Shown here in pieces: positions 54,851 to 64,000 of a stretch of 64,000 nt of DNA; position 1 is the first letter of the stretch, and each line of letters starts with the position of its first letter. A model generated the notes under the pieces. That model was not told the origin of the DNA, made no database searches, and saw only the letters and a program-made list of their open reading frames with translations. The position numbers and the translations under genes are program-made. Origin of the DNA: Formosa sp. Hel1_31_208 (GTDB lineage Bacteria; Bacteroidota; Bacteroidia; Flavobacteriales; Flavobacteriaceae); contig NZ_LT629733.1 in the NCBI RefSeq assembly GCF_900104785.1, forward strand, positions 1,210,501 to 1,274,500, written 5' to 3'.

Positions 54851-55732
54851 ATGCATAGAGCTGGTTTTGTAAATATTATAGGAAATCCTAACGTAGGGAA
54901 GTCCACCTTGATGAATGCCTTTATTGGTGAGAAATTATCAATAATCACTTCAAAAGCACAAACGACTAGACATCGAATTTTGGGGATTGTTAATGGTGAA
55001 GATTTTCAAGTGATTCTCAGTGATACACCGGGAATTATCAAACCTGCTTATGAGTTGCAAGAATCTATGATGGATTTTGTGAAATCTGCTTTTGATGATG
55101 CCGATGTTCTTATTTATATGGTTGAAATCGGAGAACAAGAATTGAAGGACGAGGCGTTCTTCAAAAAGATTACAAATTCAAAAATACCAGTACTACTATT
55201 ATTAAATAAGATTGATAAATCAGATCAAGAACAATTAGAATCTCAAGTGCAATTGTGGTCTGAAAAAGTGCCTAATGCAGAGATTTTTCCTATTTCAGCA
55301 TTAGAAGGATTTAATGTTAAAGAAGTCTTTAGTCGAATTATAGAGTTATTACCAGAGTCTCCTGCTTATTATCCTAAAGATCAGTTAACCGATAAACCAG
55401 AGCGTTTTTTTTGTAACGAAACCATCCGCGAGAAAATCTTAATGCATTACAAAAAGGAAATTCCCTATGCTGTAGAAATAGATACCGAAGAGTTTTTTGA
55501 AGAAGAAAAAATCATTAGAATGCGTTCAGTAATCATGGTAGAACGCGAGACGCAAAAAGGAATTATTATTGGTCATAAAGGAAGCGCATTAAAACGTGTA
55601 GGTATGGAGGCTAGAAAGGATCTTGAAAAATTCTTCGGTAAGCAAGTGCATCTCGAATTGTATGTGAAAGTGAACAAGAATTGGAGAAGTGATCAGCGTC
55701 AATTAAGACGTTTTGGTTACAATCAGAAGTAA
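54851..55732 (+). CDS. era: GTPase Era
   Basis: An essential GTPase in 30S ribosome maturation that binds the 3' end of 16S rRNA. G1 is [14 protein letters not shown]3 SDTPGI and G4 LLLNKID, with the effector segment TSKAQTTRHRILG between G1 and G3. A C-terminal type II KH domain carries GIIIGHKGSALKRVGMEARKDLE. The 293 residues match. Its stop is separated by one base from the convergent gene. Confidence 0.97.
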   Translation: MHRAGFVNIIGNPNVGKSTLMNAFIGEKLSIITSKAQTTRHRILGIVNGEDFQVILSDTPGIIKPAYELQESMMDFVKSAFDDADVLIYMVEIGEQELKDEAFFKKITNSKIPVLLLLNKIDKSDQEQLESQVQLWSEKVPNAEIFPISALEGFNVKEVFSRIIELLPESPAYYPKDQLTDKPERFFCNETIREKILMHYKKEIPYAVEIDTEEFFEEEKIIRMRSVIMVERETQKGIIIGHKGSALKRVGMEARKDLEKFFGKQVHLELYVKVNKNWRSDQRQLRRFGYNQK

Positions 55733-55733
55733 T

Positions 55734-56252
55734 TTATCTTTCAGCGTGAATATCATAATCTCTCAAGGTATCACGCATAAAATGATGTAGTTGATGCATT
55801 TCGCTCATTCCAGTTTTCTTTCCTAGACGTCCACCAAAATAGAGTGCAAACCAGATAACAATAGTGAATAAGGTGGCAAATAACTGAATGGCATAATCGG
55901 AGCCTAAAGACCAATTCACATAGGTCCAAATGCCAAAACCAATAAACAAACCAGCTGTAACAAAGTGAAAGAACATAAACATCGTCCAAACCGTTGGATT
56001 AGGGCCAAATAGGCCATAAATTACGCTGTTATTGTCAGTGTCATCCTTATTGATTTCCAAATGCAATTGCGGTGACCAAAAATGCTGTTTGGCTTTTGGG
56101 ATTTTTATAAATAAGTGATCGTCAACTCTAGACACAACAAAATCTGATTGTGCGCCATTCTTGTCTTCAAAAAGTTTTAAAAGGTGCTCATTATCATATC
56201 TTACTTTAAAATTAAAACGAGGCCTTAATACGATTTCATTTGATAATGACAT
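55734..56252 (-). CDS. Conserved hypothetical membrane protein
   Basis: A 172-residue protein with a soluble N-terminal half of strand-like segments (EIVLRPRFNFKVRYDNEHLLKLFED, DHLFIKIPKAKQHFWSPQLHLEI). Two transmembrane helices follow (VWTMFMFFHFVTAGLFIGFGIWTYV and YAIQLFATLFTIVIWFALYFGG), then a short His-rich tail (MHQLHHFMRDTLRDY). It lies between the two ribosome-assembly GTPases era and der, as in other Flavobacteriaceae, and is sometimes misnamed a GTP-binding protein. It has no GTPase motif. Confidence 0.78.
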   Translation of the reverse strand: MSLSNEIVLRPRFNFKVRYDNEHLLKLFEDKNGAQSDFVVSRVDDHLFIKIPKAKQHFWSPQLHLEINKDDTDNNSVIYGLFGPNPTVWTMFMFFHFVTAGLFIGFGIWTYVNWSLGSDYAIQLFATLFTIVIWFALYFGGRLGKKTGMSEMHQLHHFMRDTLRDYDIHAER

Positions 56253-56350
56253 GGCATATTTATTTAATGCTTTAAATTACTATTTTTTATCCAAACTACG
56301 GATACACAGAATCTTTAACTTAAAAAACAGTCTGCATCATAGATATTTAG

Positions 56351-56358
56351 TATCTTTG
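56351..56358 (+). promoter_or_regulatory. Promoter -7 element of der
   Basis: TATCTTTG, exact match, 41 bases before the ATG of der. Confidence 0.55.
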
Positions 56359-56399
56359 CAGCCGCTTACAGGAGATGTAATGCAGATAAAAAAAGAATT

Positions 56400-57707
56400 A
56401 TGAGTAATATAGTTGCTATTGTAGGAAGACCAAATGTTGGGAAGTCTACTTTGTTTAATCGTTTAATTCAACGTCGAGAAGCTATCGTGGATGCCGTTAG
56501 TGGTGTGACGCGTGATAGGCACTACGGAAAAAGTGATTGGAACGGAAAGGAGTTTTCTCTTATTGATACCGGAGGATATGTTAAAGGAAGTGATGATATT
56601 TTTGAAGCGGAAATAGATAAGCAAGTAGAATTAGCTATCGATGAAGCAGATGCCATTATTTTTATGGTAGATGTTGAAACTGGTGTGACAGGAATGGATG
56701 AAGATGTTGCGCGATTACTTCGTAAAGTGGATAAACCAGTATTTCTTGCTGTCAATAAAGTCGATAATGGAAAACGTTCTGAAGATGCCGTAGAGTTCTA
56801 TGCTCTTGGTCTTGGTGAATACTTCACTATTGCAAGTATTAATGGAAGTGGTACAGGAGATTTGTTGGATGCTTTAGTGCAAGCACTTCCAGAAAAAGAG
56901 GAGGAGGAAGACGTAGATCAATTGCCAAGATTTGCAGTTGTTGGTCGACCTAATGCAGGTAAGTCATCATTTATAAATGCTCTTATTGGGGAAGAGCGTT
57001 ATATCGTTACTGATATAGCTGGAACTACAAGAGATTCTATCGATACTAAATATAATCGTTTCGGATTTGAATTCAACCTAGTCGATACTGCTGGAATTAG
57101 ACGTAAATCTAAGGTGAAAGAAGATTTAGAATTCTATTCTGTAATGCGAAGTGTGAGAGCTATTGAACATTGCGATGTATGTTTAGTCGTTTTAGATGCT
57201 ACAAGAGGTTTTGATGGACAAGTGCAAAATATATTTTGGTTAGCTCAGCGTAATCGAAAAGGCATCGTGATTCTTGTCAATAAATGGGATTTAGTTGAGA
57301 AAAACACCATGTCAACTAAAGAGTTTGAAAAGGTCATTCAAAAAGAAATTGCACCATTTACAGATGTGCCAATTGTATTTATTTCAGTATTAAATAAACA
57401 ACGTATTTATAAAGCGATTGAAACTGCTGTTGAGGTCTATCAAAATAGAACTAAAAAGATAAAAACAAGTAAGCTGAATGAAGTCTTACTCCCAATTATA
57501 GAAAACTATCCACCGCCAGCTTATAAAGGTAAATTTGTGAAAATAAAATACATCATGCAGTTGCCAACTCCGCAGCCTCAGTTTGCATTTTTCTGCAATT
57601 TACCTCAGTATGTAAGAGAACCTTATAAGCGATTTCTTGAAAATAATTTAAGAGAACACTTCGATTTTAAAGGTGTGCCAGTGAGCGTCTATATGCGTAA
57701 AAAATAA
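56400..57707 (+). CDS. der: Ribosome biogenesis GTPase Der
   Basis: A tandem-GTPase factor for 50S assembly. Domain 1 has [18 protein letters not shown] and NKVD; domain 2 (from about residue 175) has [23 protein letters not shown] and NKWD. A KH-like domain ends the chain ([31 protein letters not shown]). The 435 residues match. It ends in a long hairpin shared with the convergent TPM gene. Confidence 0.97.
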   Translation: MSNIVAIVGRPNVGKSTLFNRLIQRREAIVDAVSGVTRDRHYGKSDWNGKEFSLIDTGGYVKGSDDIFEAEIDKQVELAIDEADAIIFMVDVETGVTGMDEDVARLLRKVDKPVFLAVNKVDNGKRSEDAVEFYALGLGEYFTIASINGSGTGDLLDALVQALPEKEEEEDVDQLPRFAVVGRPNAGKSSFINALIGEERYIVTDIAGTTRDSIDTKYNRFGFEFNLVDTAGIRRKSKVKEDLEFYSVMRSVRAIEHCDVCLVVLDATRGFDGQVQNIFWLAQRNRKGIVILVNKWDLVEKNTMSTKEFEKVIQKEIAPFTDVPIVFISVLNKQRIYKAIETAVEVYQNRTKKIKTSKLNEVLLPIIENYPPPAYKGKFVKIKYIMQLPTPQPQFAFFCNLPQYVREPYKRFLENNLREHFDFKGVPVSVYMRKK

Positions 57708-57721
57708 ATATTTAATAACTG

Positions 57722-57763
57722 ATAGAAATGACTATTCATAATGCCATGAATTGTCATTTCTAT
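57722..57763. terminator. Long near-perfect hairpin between convergent der and TPM genes
   Basis: Outer arms ATAGAAATGAC (57722-57732) and GTCATTTCTAT (57753-57763) and inner arms ATTCAT/ATGAAT (57734-57739, 57746-57751) make 17 base pairs with one T-T mismatch and a six-base loop. No T-run follows directly on either strand. It most likely acts as a bidirectional transcription or RNA-end barrier; a REP-like element is the alternative. Confidence 0.55.
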
Positions 57764-57781
57764 TCGTTAACAGGTTTTTCA

Positions 57782-58279
57782 TTAGTGCCAAGCATTGATA
57801 ATCGCATCCAATCCTTTATCCAAACCTAAATAGTAATTCCCTTCCTTAAAATATGGAATCATACGTTGGTCAATAATTTTCTGACAAATCGAATCAGTCA
57901 GGACTTTTGTGGCGCCATCACCTGTAGATAACCATATACGACGCTGGGTTTTTAAGAAAACGATAACCAAACCATTGTTTTTGTCTTTTTTACCAACGCC
58001 CCAATAATTTCCTATGGCACTACTGTAGATGTGAAGATCTTCAAAGGGAGCAATTGAATCCACGGTGAGGATAACAATTTCATTTGTAGATTGATTTTCG
58101 TATGCAATAATCTTTGCGGAAAGTGAATCTATTTGAGCATCATAAAAGATATGTGACAAATCAAGAAGAACTTGATTGTTTTCATTTTTTGGGAGTGTAC
58201 TGTAATCAACAGGTATTCCTGTATCTGATTTACAAGAAAAGCATAGAATTACAAAACCAATTAAGATGAGTTTCTTCAT
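57782..58279 (-). CDS. TPM-domain lipoprotein
   Basis: Start ATG 58279 gives KKLILIGFVILCFSC, a lipoprotein signal; a longer in-frame opening upstream runs inside the Gly-rich 3' end of the neighbouring gene and encodes low-complexity Val/Ala/Glu sequence. The remaining 150 residues form one TPM (TLP18.3/Psb32/MOLO-1) domain: LDLSHIFYDAQIDSLSAKIIAYENQSTNEIVILTVDS, then GNYWGVGKKDKNNGLVIVFLKTQRRIWLSTGDGATKVL. It is the third of three adjacent TPM genes, four bases after the previous one. Confidence 0.83.
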   Translation of the reverse strand: MKKLILIGFVILCFSCKSDTGIPVDYSTLPKNENNQVLLDLSHIFYDAQIDSLSAKIIAYENQSTNEIVILTVDSIAPFEDLHIYSSAIGNYWGVGKKDKNNGLVIVFLKTQRRIWLSTGDGATKVLTDSICQKIIDQRMIPYFKEGNYYLGLDKGLDAIINAWH

Positions 58280-58283
58280 AACA

Positions 58284-59096
58284 TTACCAACTGCCTCCAG
58301 CACCTCCACCTGAGAAACCACCGCCACCAAAGCCACCTCCAAAACCACCGCTACTTCCGCCAAAGAGACCTCCACTAGAGCTTCCGCCATAGCTGCCTCG
58401 TCCCATGTTACTTAATATGATAGCGTCTAAAATACTAGTTCCATTTGTTCTGTAGCCACCATCTCCATCGTGACCACCACCTTTTCTGTTTTTAGTTATA
58501 GCGATGACAATAACAATGAATATAATCACCATAAATATAAGAATTAAGACAGGAAAGATATCACCTGAATTATCAGATTGTCGAGAACTTTGATATTTGC
58601 CGGTTAAGATGTTAAAAATGCCATCTGTACCTTTATTGAGGCCTTGATAGTAATCTCCACGTTTAAATTCTGGGATGATTATATTTCGTATTAATTGACC
58701 TGTAATTCCTGCAGTGAGTCTGTCTTCCACACCATAACCAGGTGAGATCCAAATTTTTCGATCTTCATGAGCCAGTAAAATGAAAACGCCATTGTCTTCT
58801 TTGGCTTGACCAACTCCCCATTCATGAGCCCATTTAGGGGCTAATAATCCAATGTTTTCGCCTTTAGTAGTGGCGATAATGGCGATGACAATTTGTGTAG
58901 ATGTGGTATCAGAATAGCGAACGAGCTTTTCTTCTAAATTGCTTTTTTCAGTTGCCGATAATAGGTCAATATAGTCGTAAATACTTGTTTGTTCCTCTGG
59001 TATAGGCGGAATATCATATTGAGCATTTGCAAGTAGGAAAAAGCTACTTATAAGACTTATAAGAAGAGGTAAATAAATATGTTTTTGTTTTAACAT
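58284..59096 (-). CDS. TPM-domain protein with Gly-rich tail (YgcG family)
   Basis: A 270-residue exported protein: signal peptide, TPM domain (about 25-165, with YDYIDLLSATEKSNLEEKLVRYSDTTSTQIVIAIIATT and KWAHEWGVGQAKEDNGVFILLAHEDRKIWISPGYG), then a transmembrane helix (VLILIFMVIIFIVIVIAI, about 182-199). The C-terminus is a basic and then Gly/Ser-rich tail (about 225-270). This is the YgcG layout usually found beside LemA. The tail probably faces the cytoplasm. The stop of the preceding gene directly adjoins its ATG. Confidence 0.87.
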   Translation of the reverse strand: MLKQKHIYLPLLISLISSFFLLANAQYDIPPIPEEQTSIYDYIDLLSATEKSNLEEKLVRYSDTTSTQIVIAIIATTKGENIGLLAPKWAHEWGVGQAKEDNGVFILLAHEDRKIWISPGYGVEDRLTAGITGQLIRNIIIPEFKRGDYYQGLNKGTDGIFNILTGKYQSSRQSDNSGDIFPVLILIFMVIIFIVIVIAITKNRKGGGHDGDGGYRTNGTSILDAIILSNMGRGSYGGSSSGGLFGGSSGGFGGGFGGGGFSGGGAGGSW

Positions 59097-59534
59097 TTAC
59101 CCTTTAGATATTGTGTTTGTTAATTCATTACGATCGTTATGATTCCACGGGAAATGCGTTTCCAATTGTTCGCCAGCTTTTAAAACACCTTCAATAAGTC
59201 CGTCTTTAAATCGATTGGTTTTAAAATGGTTTTGCATGACATCTTTAGTACTGTTCCAAAACTCTTTTGGGACAACATCATTAATTCCTTTGTCACCATA
59301 AATGACAAACGTTCTATCATCTATGGCAAGATAAATAAGGACGCCATTTTGGAGTTTTGTATTGTCCATTTTAAGAAAGTGAAAGACTTCCATAGCCCGC
59401 TCAAAAGCATCGTGTTCGGAATGATGTTCAATATGAATACGAATTTCTCCTGAAGTGTTCATCTCGGCCTTTCGTATGGCTTCGATAATCTCCTGTTCTT
59501 CTTGAGCGGTTAAAAAGTCCTCAACTTTTGACAT
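59097..59534 (-). CDS. TPM-domain protein, soluble form
   Basis: A 145-residue TPM protein with no signal peptide: FLTAQEEQEIIEAIRKAEMNTSGEIRIHIEHHSE, then FLKMDNTKLQNGVLIYLAIDDRTFVIYGDKGINDVVP. Lack of a signal or anchor sets it apart from the two TPM proteins encoded after it, and suggests a cytoplasmic member. It follows lemA by two bases. Confidence 0.85.
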   Translation of the reverse strand: MSKVEDFLTAQEEQEIIEAIRKAEMNTSGEIRIHIEHHSEHDAFERAMEVFHFLKMDNTKLQNGVLIYLAIDDRTFVIYGDKGINDVVPKEFWNSTKDVMQNHFKTNRFKDGLIEGVLKAGEQLETHFPWNHNDRNELTNTISKG

Positions 59535-59536
59535 GT

Positions 59537-60148
59537 TTAGTTACTAAAGTCAAATTCAACGTCTACTGGTTTCTCGGCACCAGCTTCAGCATCAAAATAT
59601 GGTTTCGAATCAAAACCAAGCACTCCAGCAAGGAAGTTATTTGGAAATTCCTTAACGTGAATATTATAGGGCTTGATAGCTTCGTTGTACCGCGTTCTAG
59701 CCGTTTGAATCGTGTTTTCAGTGCTGGTTAATTCATCTTGTAGTTTTAAGAAATTCTGATTGGCTTTTAGATCAGGATATTTTTCAACCACTAATAATAG
59801 TCGCGATAAAGCACTACTTAATCCGCTTTGTGCCTTATTGAATTGTTCTAATTTTTCGGGACTTAAGTCTTCAGCATTGTTAATATTGATTTCTGGTTTT
59901 GTAGCTTCAGAACGTGCTTTCACAACAGCTTCTAAGGTGCTTTTTTCGAAATCGGCAGCGCCTTTAACCGTATTTACTAAATTACCAATGAGGTCATTTC
60001 TGCGTTGGTAAGAGGTTTGCACATTACCCCAAGCTTCACTTACATTTTCATTTAATTGTACGGCAGTATTGTTAAATCCTTTTCCCCATGAAAATAATCC
60101 AACTGCTATGATTGCAATAATTATTATAGGAACGAGCCATTTTTTCAT
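59537..60148 (-). CDS. LemA family protein
   Basis: A 203-residue inner-membrane protein: one N-terminal helix (LVPIIIIAIIAVGLFSWG) and a long helical domain with the family signatures NENVSEAWGNVQTSYQRRNDLIGNLVNTVKG, FNKAQSGLSSALSRLLLVVEKYPDLKANQNFLKLQDELTSTENTIQTARTRYNEAIKPYN and FPNNFLAGVLGF. LemA is genetically linked with TPM/YgcG proteins in many bacteria; its biochemical role is unsettled. Confidence 0.93.
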   Translation of the reverse strand: MKKWLVPIIIIAIIAVGLFSWGKGFNNTAVQLNENVSEAWGNVQTSYQRRNDLIGNLVNTVKGAADFEKSTLEAVVKARSEATKPEININNAEDLSPEKLEQFNKAQSGLSSALSRLLLVVEKYPDLKANQNFLKLQDELTSTENTIQTARTRYNEAIKPYNIHVKEFPNNFLAGVLGFDSKPYFDAEAGAEKPVDVEFDFSN

Positions 60149-60160
60149 AATGATAGAGTT

Positions 60161-60490
60161 TTAAAGTTGTGATTTTATTTTGATGAGCTGAGCTTTAATG
60201 CCTTCCAATTTATTTATGATTTGGAATTTATCTAGCGATTGTTTTTTGTCTTCTTTAAGATGTGTTTTGGCACCTTCTAAGGTAAATCCACGTTCTTTTA
60301 CTAAATGGTAAATAAACTTCAGGTTTTTGATGTCTTCAGGAGTGAATTTACGATTTCCTTTAGCGTTTTTCTTAGGTTGTAATACATCAAATTCCTTTTC
60401 CCAAAAACGGATCAAAGACGTATTTACATTGAAGGCTTTGGCGACTTCGCCAATACCATAATATCGTTTTTCAGGAAGATTAATATGCAT
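60161..60490 (-). CDS. MerR family transcriptional regulator
   Basis: A 109-residue protein made of a MerR winged helix-turn-helix (YYGIGEVAKAFNVNTSLIRFWEKEFDVLQPKKNAKGNRKFTPEDIKNLKFIYHLVKERGFTLEGAK) and a short C-terminal helix for dimerisation. There is no cysteine-rich effector domain, so it is not a metal sensor of the classic kind. It lies between the M23 peptidase (four bases) and lemA (12 bases), so it probably controls this operon or its own expression. Confidence 0.9.
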   Translation of the reverse strand: MHINLPEKRYYGIGEVAKAFNVNTSLIRFWEKEFDVLQPKKNAKGNRKFTPEDIKNLKFIYHLVKERGFTLEGAKTHLKEDKKQSLDKFQIINKLEGIKAQLIKIKSQL

Positions 60491-60494
60491 ATTG

Positions 60495-61466
60495 TTAATC
60501 TAAGGATTGGTTTTCTAATGATGCTTTTTCTAATAATCTTGCGTATTCTTCCGCAGTTAAATTTCCGTAGTAAAAATTAATAGGGTTAATACGTTCTCCG
60601 TCTTTAAATACTTCATAATGCAAATGTGGTGCTTCAGATCGACCTGTACTACCAACATAACCAATAAGATCTCCACGTTTTACCTTCTGATTTGCTTTTA
60701 CATTATATTTATACAAATGGGCATATAATGAGATATAACCATAGCCATGGTCTATTCTTATGTGTTTACCATAACCCGAGGAGTTACTATCTGCTCGTTT
60801 TATTACGCCATCACCTGATGCATAAATGGGAGTTCCGCGTGGTGCTGTAAAATCCATTCCCCAATGAAACTTTCTAACCTTGGTAAACGGATCAGTCCTA
60901 TAGCCATAGCCTGAAGCCATGTGTTTCAAGTCTTTATTTCTTACAGGTTGTATGGCAGGAATAGAAGATAAAAACTTCTCTTTATCTTCTGCTAATATGG
61001 TAATTTCATCAAGTGACTTGGATTGCACTACTATTGCTTTTTGTAACCGATCAATACGTTTGTTACTTTCTATAATGAGCTGTGAGTTATCATAGCCTTC
61101 ATACTTTTTATATCGATTTACGCCCCCAAAACCAGCACGGCGTTGTTCTTCAGGGATGGGATTGGCTTCAAAATAGAGTCTGTAGATATTATTGTCGCGC
61201 TCTTCCACACTCTCTAATGCGGCAAAAGCATCTTCAACTCGCTTGTTCAATAAGTCATACTGTAATTGCATGTTGCTTAATTCATGTTTTAATGCACGTT
61301 CTCTGGGAGACTCGATAAATTGACTAGCAATAAAAACGAAGAAAAAGCCAAAAAGAGCCGCTGCTAGTAAAAATATGAATCCGAACTTAATAGTTCTTCC
61401 TTTCTTACGCTCGATTTTGCGATAAGAAAGCGTTTCCGGATCGTAATAATATTTTACTTTAGACAT
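60495..61466 (-). CDS. M23 family peptidoglycan endopeptidase
   Basis: A 323-residue inner-membrane-anchored LytM/M23 protein. One helix (FGFIFLLAAALFGFFFVFIA, about 28-47) precedes a coiled coil (about 58-105, LKHELSNMQLQYDLLNKRVEDAFAALESVEE). The LytM domain (about 180-300) has the zinc ligands HWGMDF and HLHYE and the GSGYGYRTDP-type entry (MASGYGYRTDPFT). The ligands are intact, so it should cut peptide crosslinks, unlike degenerate EnvC-type factors. It leads the minus-strand operon. Confidence 0.92.
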   Translation of the reverse strand: MSKVKYYYDPETLSYRKIERKKGRTIKFGFIFLLAAALFGFFFVFIASQFIESPRERALKHELSNMQLQYDLLNKRVEDAFAALESVEERDNNIYRLYFEANPIPEEQRRAGFGGVNRYKKYEGYDNSQLIIESNKRIDRLQKAIVVQSKSLDEITILAEDKEKFLSSIPAIQPVRNKDLKHMASGYGYRTDPFTKVRKFHWGMDFTAPRGTPIYASGDGVIKRADSNSSGYGKHIRIDHGYGYISLYAHLYKYNVKANQKVKRGDLIGYVGSTGRSEAPHLHYEVFKDGERINPINFYYGNLTAEEYARLLEKASLENQSLD

Positions 61467-61480
61467 ATCTTAAAAAGTTC

Positions 61481-61488
61481 TATTTTTG
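61481..61488 (+). promoter_or_regulatory. Candidate promoter -7 element of alaS
   Basis: TATTTTTG, exact match, gives alaS a leader of about 155 bases. The leader has only short inverted repeats (ATCAAGA at 61581-61587 with TCTTGAT at 61607-61613) and no T-box-like structure that I can see. Confidence 0.45.
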
Positions 61489-61651
61489 CATGATTAATAG
61501 AACGTATCACAAATATATAAATTGTTTCCTATTTAAAGTAATATAATAGAAACTAGGTTTTAAATAAGTGAGAATGAAACATCAAGAAGTCAATGGAGAT
61601 TTAAAATCTTGATAGTCAAAACTACCTTAAAAACCAATAATAAAAAATCAG

Positions 61652-64000
61652 ATGAAGTCTCAAGACATTCGACATACATTTTTAAGCTTCTTTGAAGGCA
61701 AAAAACACAGTATTGTTCCTTCGGCGCCAATGGTTCTAAAAGACGATCCAACCTTGATGTTTGTGAATTCGGGAATGGCTCCTTTTAAAGAGTTTTTCCT
61801 CGGAAATGCCCAACCAAAGAACAATCGTATTGCAGATACTCAGAAATGTCTTCGCGTTTCTGGAAAACACAATGACTTAGAAGAAGTGGGTTATGATACG
61901 TATCATCATACCTTATTTGAGATGTTAGGGAATTGGAGTTTTGGCGATTATTTTAAAGCCGAAGCCATAGCATGGGCGTGGGAACTATTGACCGATAAAT
62001 TTGGTATTGATAAGCGCATGCTCTATGTGACAGTCTTTGAAGGGAGTAATGATGCCGATAACTTGCCAATGGATCAAGAGGCCTACGATATTTGGAAACA
62101 GTTTATACCAGAAGATCGCATCCTAATGGGTAATAAGAAAGATAATTTCTGGGAAATGGGAGATCAAGGACCTTGTGGACCTTGCAGTGAAATTCATGTA
62201 GATATTCGATCAGCGGAAGAGAAGTCCAAAATAGATGGTAAATCATTGGTGAATATGGATCATCCTCATGTGGTTGAAATTTGGAATCTTGTCTTCATGC
62301 AATATAACCGCAAAGCAAATGGCTCATTAGACAATCTTCCTGATAAACATATTGATACTGGCATGGGGTTTGAACGTCTTTGTATGGTATTACAAGGCGT
62401 ACAATCTAACTATGATACCGATGTATTTACACCAATCATTCGTGAAATTGAAACGATTACAGATAAAGCCTACGGTAAAGACGAAAAAGTTGATGTTGCT
62501 ATTCGCGTCATCTCAGACCATGTACGTGCCGTAGCATTTTCAATTGCTGACGGACAATTACCGAGTAACAATGGAGCGGGTTATGTCATTAGAAGGATTT
62601 TGCGTCGGGCAGTTCGTTATGGATTTACCTTCTTAGATAAAACTGAACCATTTATCTATAGATTGGTTGAAGTATTAGTTAAGAAAATGGGCACAGCTTT
62701 TCCAGAATTGAAGGAGCAACGTCAACTCGTTGAAAATGTCATTAAAGAAGAAGAGGCTTCATTTTTAAGAACTCTAGACCAAGGATTGATTTTACTGGAT
62801 CGATTAATTGAAAATTCATCATCTAAAGAAATTTCAGGTGCTAAGGTTTTTGAATTGAAAGATACTTATGGGTTTCCAGAAGATTTGACCGATTTGATAC
62901 TTCGCGAAAAAGGATTTGCGTATAATGTTGAGGAGTTTAAGCTGAAACTGAAAGAACAACAGGAGAGAGGTAAGCAAGCTTCGGAATTGAAATCTGATGA
63001 TTGGACAGTTTTAGTCGAAGATGAAGAGCAAGAGTTTGTTGGTTATGATACCTTAGAAACACAAGTAAAAATTACAAAATATCGTAAAGTTACTTCAAAG
63101 AAAGATGGTGAATTATATCAGTTGGTATTCAATATCTCACCGTTTTATGCGGAAGGAGGTGGGCAAGTTGGAGACAAAGGGTATTTAAAAGACGAACATG
63201 GGGATACTGTGTATATCATTGATACTAAAAAAGAAAATAATATTAGTGTTCACTTTACAAAAAACTTACCAAAACATATTACCGAGACATTTACTGCCTC
63301 AGTAGATGAAAAACAACGTTACCGTACAGAATGTAACCATACGGCAACCCATTTACTGCACCAAGCACTTCGAGAGGTATTAGGGACTCATGTGGAGCAA
63401 AAAGGATCGGCTGTTCACTCCAAATATTTACGATTCGATTTCTCTCATTTTGCAAAATTAACGGTTGATGAATTGCGAGATGTTGAGAATTTTGTGAACA
63501 GGCGTATCGATGGAAAGTTGCCGCTACAAGAGCAACGTAATATACCAATGGAACAAGCGATTGGTGAAGGCGCAATGGCCTTGTTTGGCGAAAAATATGG
63601 TGATGCCGTAAGAACAGTTCGATTTGGTCAATCTATTGAATTGTGTGGAGGTACACATGTTAAGAATACAGGCGATCTGTGGCATTTTAAAATTGTGTCT
63701 GAAGGCGCAGTGGCAGCAGGTATTCGTAGAATAGAAGCCATAACGAGCGACGCTGTTAAAGACTTCTATTTTGAAAATAATAGAGCGTTTTATGAAATGA
63801 AAGATTTGCTCAATAATGTCAAAGAACCTGTGAAAGCTTTGCGTAATTTACAAGAAGAAAATATTGGTCTAAAAAAACAAATTGAAAATTTATTAAAGGA
63901 AAAGTCAAAGTCAATTAAAGGGGAGTTGAAGAATGAATTAACTGAAGTTAATGGCATTCAGTTTCTAGCTAAAAAGTTGGATTTGGATGCAGGAGGTATT
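61652..64000 (+). CDS. alaS: Alanine--tRNA ligase (partial, C-terminus outside window)
   Basis: The first 783 codons of AlaRS, a class II synthetase that also edits Ser- and Gly-tRNA-Ala. Motif 1/2 region: [16 protein letters not shown] and [30 protein letters not shown]; motif 3: [17 protein letters not shown]. The editing domain has its zinc ligands in HTATHLLHQ (about 563-571) and CGGTH (about 665-669). The dimerising C-Ala coiled coil has begun when the window ends. ATG 61652 gives the family start [19 protein letters not shown]. Confidence 0.97.
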   Translation, partial: MKSQDIRHTFLSFFEGKKHSIVPSAPMVLKDDPTLMFVNSGMAPFKEFFLGNAQPKNNRIADTQKCLRVSGKHNDLEEVGYDTYHHTLFEMLGNWSFGDYFKAEAIAWAWELLTDKFGIDKRMLYVTVFEGSNDADNLPMDQEAYDIWKQFIPEDRILMGNKKDNFWEMGDQGPCGPCSEIHVDIRSAEEKSKIDGKSLVNMDHPHVVEIWNLVFMQYNRKANGSLDNLPDKHIDTGMGFERLCMVLQGVQSNYDTDVFTPIIREIETITDKAYGKDEKVDVAIRVISDHVRAVAFSIADGQLPSNNGAGYVIRRILRRAVRYGFTFLDKTEPFIYRLVEVLVKKMGTAFPELKEQRQLVENVIKEEEASFLRTLDQGLILLDRLIENSSSKEISGAKVFELKDTYGFPEDLTDLILREKGFAYNVEEFKLKLKEQQERGKQASELKSDDWTVLVEDEEQEFVGYDTLETQVKITKYRKVTSKKDGELYQLVFNISPFYAEGGGQVGDKGYLKDEHGDTVYIIDTKKENNISVHFTKNLPKHITETFTASVDEKQRYRTECNHTATHLLHQALREVLGTHVEQKGSAVHSKYLRFDFSHFAKLTVDELRDVENFVNRRIDGKLPLQEQRNIPMEQAIGEGAMALFGEKYGDAVRTVRFGQSIELCGGTHVKNTGDLWHFKIVSEGAVAAGIRRIEAITSDAVKDFYFENNRAFYEMKDLLNNVKEPVKALRNLQEENIGLKKQIENLLKEKSKSIKGELKNELTEVNGIQFLAKKLDLDAGGI

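Noticed and set aside
58280..58390. Longer N-terminus for the TPM lipoprotein gene
   Set aside because: The added residues are the Gly-rich 3' end of the neighbouring gene read in another frame; ATG 58279 gives a proper lipoprotein signal.
61489..61651. T-box or other riboswitch in the alaS leader
   Set aside because: No T-box sequence, specifier loop or antiterminator-terminator pair can be seen; only short AT-rich repeats occur.

Overview
The window is a low-GC stretch of a chromosome from the Bacteroidota, almost certainly family Flavobacteriaceae. It carries the gliding motility and type IX secretion genes gldK, gldL, gldM and gldN in order, a flavobacterial exosortase (XrtF) with its partner protein, a TonB-dependent receptor, DUF1573 and LptE proteins, and many promoters of the Bacteroidota form TAnnTTTG at -7. 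Most of it is core genome. No complete insertion sequence, prophage or CRISPR array is visible.

Layout. 1-7.6 kb: a partial ECF sigma factor, murB with an overlapping aminotransferase, a double aspartyl protease with a PDZ domain, a DUF1573 protein and valS. 7.6-15 kb: the cell-shape operon purH-mreB-mreC-mreD-mrdA-rodA on the minus strand. 15-18 kb: a MacB-type permease preceded by the N-terminal relic of a paralogue, a free methionine sulfoxide reductase, and xrtF with its partner. 18-22 kb: a four-gene cysteine-rich metal-handling module (HYC_CC_PP protein, HMA-MauE membrane protein, TonB receptor, secreted HMA protein). 22-29 kb: the minus-strand set miaB, sigma-54 activator, small protein, lptE, TPR protein, secG, groES and groEL. 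A palindromic dispersed repeat lies between groES and groEL, and a sigma-54-like promoter lies upstream of groES. 29-39 kb: a membrane protein, a lipoprotein, topA, an arginase-fold protein that has lost its metal ligands, and gldKLMN. 39-49.8 kb: an FAD oxidoreductase, a DUF983 protein, an ABC-F ATPase, a complete RND efflux operon (adaptor, pump, TolC), a CPXCG protein and a leucine-rich-repeat protein. 49.8-51.2 kb: the initiator tRNA gene, followed by repeated fragments of its own 3' end, each with a hairpin; this is the most unusual non-coding region. 51.2-64 kb: an amidohydrolase, fhs, era, der, a minus-strand operon (M23 peptidase, MerR regulator, LemA, three TPM-domain proteins) and the first 783 codons of alaS.

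How the parts work together. Envelope biogenesis dominates: peptidoglycan precursor synthesis (murB), elongasome (mre, mrdA, rodA), peptidoglycan turnover (M23), LPS transport (lptE), inner-membrane export (secG), T9SS and gliding (gldKLMN), surface protein sorting (xrtF), efflux and metal uptake. The rest is translation, protein folding and nucleotide or one-carbon metabolism (valS, alaS, initiator tRNA, era, der, miaB, groESL, purH, fhs). PurH uses 10-formyl-tetrahydrofolate, which Fhs makes.

The best leads for something undescribed are the tRNA-fMet 3'-end repeat array, the palindromes near the sigma-54 activator cluster (upstream of miaB and groES), the cysteine-rich metal module, and the metal-less arginase-like protein next to the gliding genes.
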